Source: Opitutaceae bacterium (GTDB lineage: Bacteria; Verrucomicrobiota; Verrucomicrobiia; Opitutales; Opitutaceae). From it: a stretch of 64,000 nucleotides of DNA. The first letter of the stretch is position 1. Every line of letters starts with the position of its first letter. Below the pieces are notes generated by a model. It did not search any database. It was given only the letters and a program-made list of their open reading frames with translations, and had not been told where the DNA came from. Shown here piece after piece: positions 59,427 to 64,000 of the stretch. The DNA lies in the NCBI GenBank assembly GCA_024233285.1, contig JACKPU010000005.1:186001-250000 (forward strand), in the 5' to 3' direction. The position numbers and the translations under genes were made by a program.

Positions 59427-61289
59427 ATGTTCAACCCATTCTACAGGATTCGTTCGGCCGGTCTGCTTGTCCTCTTGCTTGCCATGTTGGGGGCGGCGAC
59501 CGGGTTGGCGCAATCCGCGCCGGAGCAACTCGCGCCGTTCTTTACAACGGCCACGCGCACCCCGGTGAGCGAACGCACCCTGGGCACCGCGACCGACTTC
59601 ATCGGCGCGGATGAAATCGCCCGCCGGCAGGTCAGTTCGCTGGCCGATTTGATTGGCGATGTGGCCGGCGCGCCGATGCTGGCTTCGGGCGCGCCCGGTG
59701 GTGCGACGTCGCTGTTTTTGCGCGGGGCGAATTCCAATCAGACACTTTTTCTCGTCGATGGGCTGCGGATGAACGATCCGAACACGGACTACGCGGTGTT
59801 TCTCGGCGGCGCGTGCGTGAGCGCGTGCGACAGTTTGGAAATCGCGCACGGACCGCAGAGCACGCTTTACGGCGGCGAGGCGATTGGCGGCGTGGTGTCG
59901 TTGCGGGCGCAGCGTGGCGCGGGCGAACCGCAATCCCGGGTGGCTATCGAGGCGGGGTCGTTCGGCACCGTGCAGGGTGCGGTCAGTGCGCAAGGCGAGC
60001 GCGGCGCGACGGCCTACAACGTTTCGCTGCAAGGCGGCCACACGGACAACGACCGGCCGAACAACGCATTCGACAGCGTCAACGCCACGCTGCGGCTGGA
60101 TCGCGTCGTGAACGAATCGGTGGCGGTCGGTGGCACGCTGCGCTGGTTTCACGGTCATTACGAATCGCCCGGTGATCGTTTTACGAATGATCCCGACAAC
60201 ACCGAACAGGAGGACAACGTGCTCGCGACGGTGTTTGCCGACGTGAAAACGGGCGACGATTGGCACACGCGCGTGACCTTGGGCGGACAGGACCGGCGAT
60301 TCCGTTCGGCGAACCCGGGATCGTCGGGCACGCAGGTAACTTTGATAAAGAACCGCCGCGCGGTGCTCGACTGGCAGAGCACGTTTACCGGCTTCGAACG
60401 GCATCGGGTCACGGGTGGGTTTGCCGGCGAAATCAACCGCACGCGCAACACCGGTTTCGGCGCGATCAACGAACGCCAGGAGCTGCTCGCGTTCTTTTTG
60501 CAGGACGAGTTTTCACCGGTGGACGACGTTTACCTGACCGCAGGTTTGCGCAGCGATGACTTCGATACCTTTGGCCGGAAGACGACCGGCCGGGCGACCG
60601 CGGCATGGCTGGTTACGGCGCAACGCGTGAAATGGCGTGCGAGTTACGGCACGGCGTTTCGCTCGCCGAGCTTCCTCGATCTTTACGGGCAGAGCGCGTT
60701 TTACACCGGCAACCCGAACCTGCGGCCGGAAAGCGCGCGCGGTTGGGATGCCGGGGTCGATTATTATCTGGCCGGCGAGCGTGGCACGCTCGGCGCCACG
60801 TGGTTTGAAAACCGGTTCAGCGACCTGATCGTTTATGACTTCGCCTCGTTGCCGAGCACGGTGGTAAACGTCGAGCGGGCGCGCACCCGCGGCGTCGAAT
60901 TGAAAGCCGATTTCGCATGGAACGAAACCACGCGAATGCAAGTGGGCTACACCTATTTGGAGGCGGAGAATCTCACGCAAGACACGCGCCTGCTGCGCCG
61001 GCCGCGGCATCGGGCCAGCGCCGATCTGTGGCGCGATTTCGGCGGCGGGTTCAGCCTCGGCGCCGGTGTCCGCTGGGTGGCGCAGCGCGAGGACGTGGAT
61101 GCCGCGACCTTCGTCACGATTGATGGCGAGGATTACACTGTGGCACGGGTTTACGCGGCCTTTGCGATTAACGAGCAACTGACCCTCAAGGCGCGTGTCG
61201 AAAACGCGTTCGACGAGCGCTACGAGGAGGTGAACGGCTATCCGCAACCCGGCTTGGGCGCTTACGTGAGCGGGGAGTGGAAATGGTAG
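59427..61289 (+). CDS. TonB-dependent receptor, BtuB-like
   Basis: The 620-residue outer-membrane receptor has a signal peptide (RSAGLLVLLLAMLGAATGLA). A TonB box-like FFTTATRTPV follows, then a plug with GATSLFLRGANSNQTLFLVD and AHGPQSTLYGGEAIGGVV. The barrel ends in an aromatic residue (YVSGEWKW). It is of the vitamin B12 receptor size and type, and it starts right next to cobalamin-dependent methionine synthase in a divergent arrangement. That makes cobalamin or a corrinoid its best guess as ligand. No B12 riboswitch is seen upstream. The ATG at 59427 is preferred to the upstream 59328. Confidence 0.88.
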   Translation: MFNPFYRIRSAGLLVLLLAMLGAATGLAQSAPEQLAPFFTTATRTPVSERTLGTATDFIGADEIARRQVSSLADLIGDVAGAPMLASGAPGGATSLFLRGANSNQTLFLVDGLRMNDPNTDYAVFLGGACVSACDSLEIAHGPQSTLYGGEAIGGVVSLRAQRGAGEPQSRVAIEAGSFGTVQGAVSAQGERGATAYNVSLQGGHTDNDRPNNAFDSVNATLRLDRVVNESVAVGGTLRWFHGHYESPGDRFTNDPDNTEQEDNVLATVFADVKTGDDWHTRVTLGGQDRRFRSANPGSSGTQVTLIKNRRAVLDWQSTFTGFERHRVTGGFAGEINRTRNTGFGAINERQELLAFFLQDEFSPVDDVYLTAGLRSDDFDTFGRKTTGRATAAWLVTAQRVKWRASYGTAFRSPSFLDLYGQSAFYTGNPNLRPESARGWDAGVDYYLAGERGTLGATWFENRFSDLIVYDFASLPSTVVNVERARTRGVELKADFAWNETTRMQVGYTYLEAENLTQDTRLLRRPRHRASADLWRDFGGGFSLGAGVRWVAQREDVDAATFVTIDGEDYTVARVYAAFAINEQLTLKARVENAFDERYEEVNGYPQPGLGAYVSGEWKW

Positions 61290-61337
61290 GCTGACAACCG
61301 GCTTGTCACCGGCATCAGCCCGGCGTTTGGTGGGGCC

Positions 61338-62075
61338 ATGCTAAGATTGTGGCTCGCAGGTTTGCTTTTGAGTGCGACGACATTGTTCGCCGTGAAAGTG
61401 GGCGACCCGCGCGCCGCGGTGATCGCCGAATTGGGAGAACCGCAGAGCAAGATGTCGTCGGGGCGGCGCGAGGTTCTCAATTATCCGGGCGGCCGCGTCA
61501 TGCTGATCGACGGCAAGGTGCGGGAGTATCGCGGCACGTTCTCCGCGCCAGCTGATGAAACCGCTGCAGCGAAGGCCCCGCCGGCACCGGTGGTCGCACC
61601 TGCGCCCGCCGCGCCCGCGGCAAAACCGGTGCCTCCACGCGGCGCGTTGTGGCTGACGAATCTGGGTGCGGCGCAGGCGGCGGCGAAAGAGGAAAACAAA
61701 CTGATTCTCGCGCTGTTCACCGGTTCCGATTGGTGCCCGCCCTGCCGGGCGTTCGAGGCTGAGGTTGCACACGACGAACAGTTCGCCGGAATCTTTGCCG
61801 GCAGCTTTGTGTTCTTCAAAAGCGACTGGTTGCGCAACACGCCGCAACCGCCGGCGGTGGCGGCGGAAGTGCGGCGCCTGAAGCAGAAATACCGGATCAG
61901 CCGCTACCCGACGCTCAGGATTCTCAATGCCGAAGGGGAGGTGTTGGATACCGTCGACTGGACCGGCGTCGAGGGCGGCGGCACGCTCAAGGAGATCATG
62001 ATCGAGGCGATCGACCATTCGCGCAAAGCCACCAAAGGCGGCGTGAAGGTCGAACGCAGTTGGTGGCGGTTCTAA
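61338..62075 (+). CDS. Exported thioredoxin-like protein
   Basis: The 245-residue protein has a signal peptide (MLRLWLAGLLLSATTLFAVK). A short beta domain (KVGDPRAAVIAELGEPQSKM), an Ala/Pro linker and a thioredoxin domain with SDWCPPCRAFEAEVAHDEQF (CPPC at about 134) follow. The cis-Pro is in SRYPTLRILN. It may reduce disulfides or handle thiols in the periplasm. Its position between the corrinoid receptor and MetY ties it loosely to sulfur metabolism. Confidence 0.88.
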   Translation: MLRLWLAGLLLSATTLFAVKVGDPRAAVIAELGEPQSKMSSGRREVLNYPGGRVMLIDGKVREYRGTFSAPADETAAAKAPPAPVVAPAPAAPAAKPVPPRGALWLTNLGAAQAAAKEENKLILALFTGSDWCPPCRAFEAEVAHDEQFAGIFAGSFVFFKSDWLRNTPQPPAVAAEVRRLKQKYRISRYPTLRILNAEGEVLDTVDWTGVEGGGTLKEIMIEAIDHSRKATKGGVKVERSWWRF

Positions 62076-62120
62076 AAGCAAACGCCCGCGATCAGGACGA
62101 CCGCGGGCGCGAGTTTGCTT
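62076..62120. terminator. Bidirectional terminator between thioredoxin-like and metY genes
   Basis: Outer arms AAGCAAAC (62076-62083) and GTTTGCTT (62113-62120) enclose an inner stem GCCCGCG/CGCGGGC with an 11-base loop. A-rich flanks give T-runs on the other strand. It serves both convergent genes. Confidence 0.75.
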
Positions 62121-62137
62121 AAGGTTTGAGTCGTGGC

Positions 62138-63436
62138 TCAGACTTGTGCGAGGGCTTGTTCGAGATCGGCCTGGATATCCTCGAAATCCTCGGTGCCGAG
62201 CGACAGGCGCACGAAGTCGGGCTTGGTGCCGGTCGAGAGCTGTTCCTCGGCGGTGAGCTGGCTGTGCGTCGTGCTCGCGGGGTGAATCGCAAGCGACTTG
62301 GAGTCGCCGATGTTCGCGAGGTGCGAAAACAGTTTGAGGCTTTCGATCAACTTGCGTCCCGCTTCGTAGCCGCCCTTGACGCCGAAACCGAGCAGACCGC
62401 CGAAACCGCCGCTCAGGTATTTCTTGGCCGCGGCGTGGTTCGGGCTGTCTTTGAGGCCGGGGTAGTTGACCCACGCGACCTTGTCGTGCGCGGCGAGCAG
62501 CTCGGCGGTCTTGAGCGCGTTTTCGCAGATGCGCGGCATGCGCAGGTGGAGGGTTTCGAGGCCCTGCAGCATCTGGAACGCGTTGAACGGCGAGATGCAC
62601 GCACCGACGTCGCGCAGCAGCTGCAGGCGCATCTTCAAAATGTAGGCGACGTTGGCGCCGCCGGCGGGCGGGAAGCTCTTGAACGCGTCCCAATGCACCA
62701 AGCCGTGATAGCTGTGGTCGGGCTCGGTGAAACCCGGGAAGCGGCCGCTGCCCCAATCGAAATTACCGCCGTCGACGACGATGCCGCCGATCGAGGTGCC
62801 GTGACCGCCGATGTATTTGGTGGTCGAGTGGACGACGATGTTGGCGCCCCATTCGAAGGGACGGTTGAGGATCGGCGAGAGACAGGTGTTGTCGATGATC
62901 AGCGGCACACCGGCTTCGCGCGCGATCTTGGCGACTTCCTCAAACGGGAAGACATTGAGCGCGGGGTTGCCAAGACCCTCGCCGTAAAACGCCTTGGTGT
63001 TGGGTTTCAGCGCGCGCTTGAAGGCGTCGGGATCGGCCGCGTCGACAAACGAGACCTCGATGCCGAGCTTGGGCAGCGTGTAATGGAAGAGGTTGTAGGT
63101 TCCGCCGTAGAGCTGGGCGACGGACACGATGTGATCACCGGCGCCGGCGAGGTTGAGAATCGCATCGGTGATGGCGGCCTGGCCCGAGCTGTGGGCCAGC
63201 GCGCCGGAACCGCCTTCGAGGGCGGCGATGCGCTGCTCCATGACATCCGTGGTCGGATTCATGATGCGCGTGTAGATGTTGCCGAGCTCCTTTAGCGCGA
63301 AGAGATTCGCAGCGTGCTCCGTGTCGCGAAACACGTAGCTGGTCGTCTGGTAGATCGGCACCGCGCGCGAGCCGGTGGTCGGGTCCGGCGTCTGGCCGGC
63401 GTGGAGAGCCTTGGTTCCTAATCCGTGAGGTTTCAT
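62138..63436 (-). CDS. metY: O-acetylhomoserine aminocarboxypropyltransferase (MetY-type)
   Basis: The 432-residue PLP enzyme has SGQAAITDAILNLAGAGDHI (about 75), PLIIDNTCLSPILNRPFEWG (about 180) and the PLP lysine in HSTTKYIGGHGTSIGG (about 205). It is the Cys/Met-metabolism fold with the long MetY-type length. A GGAGG ribosome binding site sits before the ATG at 63436. It makes homocysteine from O-acetylhomoserine and sulfide, which the split methionine synthase next door can methylate. Confidence 0.93.
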   Translation of the reverse strand: MKPHGLGTKALHAGQTPDPTTGSRAVPIYQTTSYVFRDTEHAANLFALKELGNIYTRIMNPTTDVMEQRIAALEGGSGALAHSSGQAAITDAILNLAGAGDHIVSVAQLYGGTYNLFHYTLPKLGIEVSFVDAADPDAFKRALKPNTKAFYGEGLGNPALNVFPFEEVAKIAREAGVPLIIDNTCLSPILNRPFEWGANIVVHSTTKYIGGHGTSIGGIVVDGGNFDWGSGRFPGFTEPDHSYHGLVHWDAFKSFPPAGGANVAYILKMRLQLLRDVGACISPFNAFQMLQGLETLHLRMPRICENALKTAELLAAHDKVAWVNYPGLKDSPNHAAAKKYLSGGFGGLLGFGVKGGYEAGRKLIESLKLFSHLANIGDSKSLAIHPASTTHSQLTAEEQLSTGTKPDFVRLSLGTEDFEDIQADLEQALAQV

Positions 63437-63499
63437 CGCCCTCCACCTATCGCCCCAAGGCGCAGGGTGGCAAGCGGGCATTGTGTCACCACGACGGTC

Positions 63500-64000
63500 T
63501 CATTGCCCGGGGGCGGGGCCCTTCCATTCGGGGATCGTGTGCGTGATGCAGTGCACCGCGCCAAAGCTGCCGATGATCGAATCGCAATCCAGCCAGTGCA
63601 GGTCCGCGTCGGGGAAAGCTTCCTTGAAGGCGGCCTGCACCCGGGTCTCCATCTTCGTCAGGATGATGCCCTCCTCGGCGTTTTCCGGCTTGTAGCGGGG
63701 GATGATGACCGCGCGCTTGCCCGCGGCATTGTGCAACAGCAGGGCATTGAGGTAGGTGCGGTAGGCGACGGCGTGTTTGACGTGCCGCGCCTCCAGGTCG
63801 GCGAGCGGTGAACCGAGGATGACGCGGGCGACGCGGTCGAGGTCCTTCTCGTTCTCAAAATTGACCTGGCCGAACTGGGCGACGAGCGAACGTTCGAATT
63901 GCTTCTGGCTTTCGCGCTGCACGGGATCGCCTGGCGGGCGGCCGGCAATGTCGCTCCATTTGACGAGGTAGATGTTGCACAGCTCCTGCAGGACCTGCTG
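63500..64000 (-). CDS. Agmatine deiminase / peptidylarginine deiminase-like protein, C-terminal part (cut by window edge)
   Basis: The minus-strand frame is open to the window end and stops at 63500, so about 166 residues of the C-terminal end are visible. Key segments are AVAYRTYLNALLLHNAAGKR and DCDSIIGSFGAVHCITHTIP, where HCIT holds the catalytic Cys of the PAD-like fold. The Cys normally hydrolyses agmatine to N-carbamoylputrescine. The N-terminal half is out of the window. A GTG inside the frame (63922) is not the true start. Confidence 0.8.
   Translation of the reverse strand, partial: QQVLQELCNIYLVKWSDIAGRPPGDPVQRESQKQFERSLVAQFGQVNFENEKDLDRVARVILGSPLADLEARHVKHAVAYRTYLNALLLHNAAGKRAVIIPRYKPENAEEGIILTKMETRVQAAFKEAFPDADLHWLDCDSIIGSFGAVHCITHTIPEWKGPAPGQ

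Overview
The window looks like chromosomal DNA of a high-GC verrucomicrobium, most likely of the Opitutaceae. I infer this from the gene content: a long PVC-type SecA, many carbohydrate-active and uronate-processing genes, phytanoyl-CoA dioxygenase-like proteins, TonB receptors and typical Opitutaceae hypotheticals. No 16S or other definitive marker is present. I see no rRNA, tRNA, CRISPR array, transposase or phage gene.

Layout. 1-3034 (-): transglutaminase-like / alpha-E / circularly permuted ATP-grasp trio, divergent from 3176-7831 (+) secA-lnt. 8127-9326 (+): L-rhamnose isomerase-like protein, preceded by a perfect 21-base palindrome. 9429-14313: TonB receptor, two short-chain dehydrogenase-like proteins (one lacks the catalytic Tyr) and a phytanoyl-CoA dioxygenase. 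14421-18992 (+): heparinase II/III, a small secreted protein and a GxGYxYP protein, closed by a terminator. 19123-19914 (+): FKBP-TPR isomerase.

19889-35644 (-) is a dense run of 14 same-strand genes, many with 1-4 base overlaps. It holds a MASE1 hybrid histidine kinase, FAD oxidoreductase, heparinase II/III, TPR protein, membrane-anchored solute-binding protein, DMT transporter, beta-helix protein, TspO, ComB-like phosphatase, two VOC proteins, a histidine phosphatase, a GntR regulator and a DRE-TIM metallolyase. This is the best candidate here for an undescribed carbohydrate-responsive system.

35708-42877: Na/Pi symporter, DUF502, a small lipoprotein, DUF1328, sialidase, M28 peptidase, response regulator and MipA/OmpV porin-like protein. 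42936-50947: a sulfatase whose C-terminus has slipped out of frame over a 21-base tandem repeat, two membrane hypotheticals, a second phytanoyl-CoA dioxygenase, GH43, a DUF1826-like protein, QueH and a GH43/32-like propeller. 50948-53662: a CNNM/CBS protein bracketed by two copies of a ~120-base double-hairpin repeat, then an AT-rich BRCT-domain gene that looks acquired. 53790-55406: an S9 peptidase.

55444-63436 is a methionine/B12 locus: methionine synthase split into two coupled genes, a BtuB-like receptor, a thioredoxin-like protein and MetY. The window ends inside an agmatine-deiminase-like gene. Most of the carbohydrate enzymes lack a visible signal peptide, which suggests intracellular processing of imported oligosaccharides, with the GxGYxYP protein and the receptors acting at the envelope.
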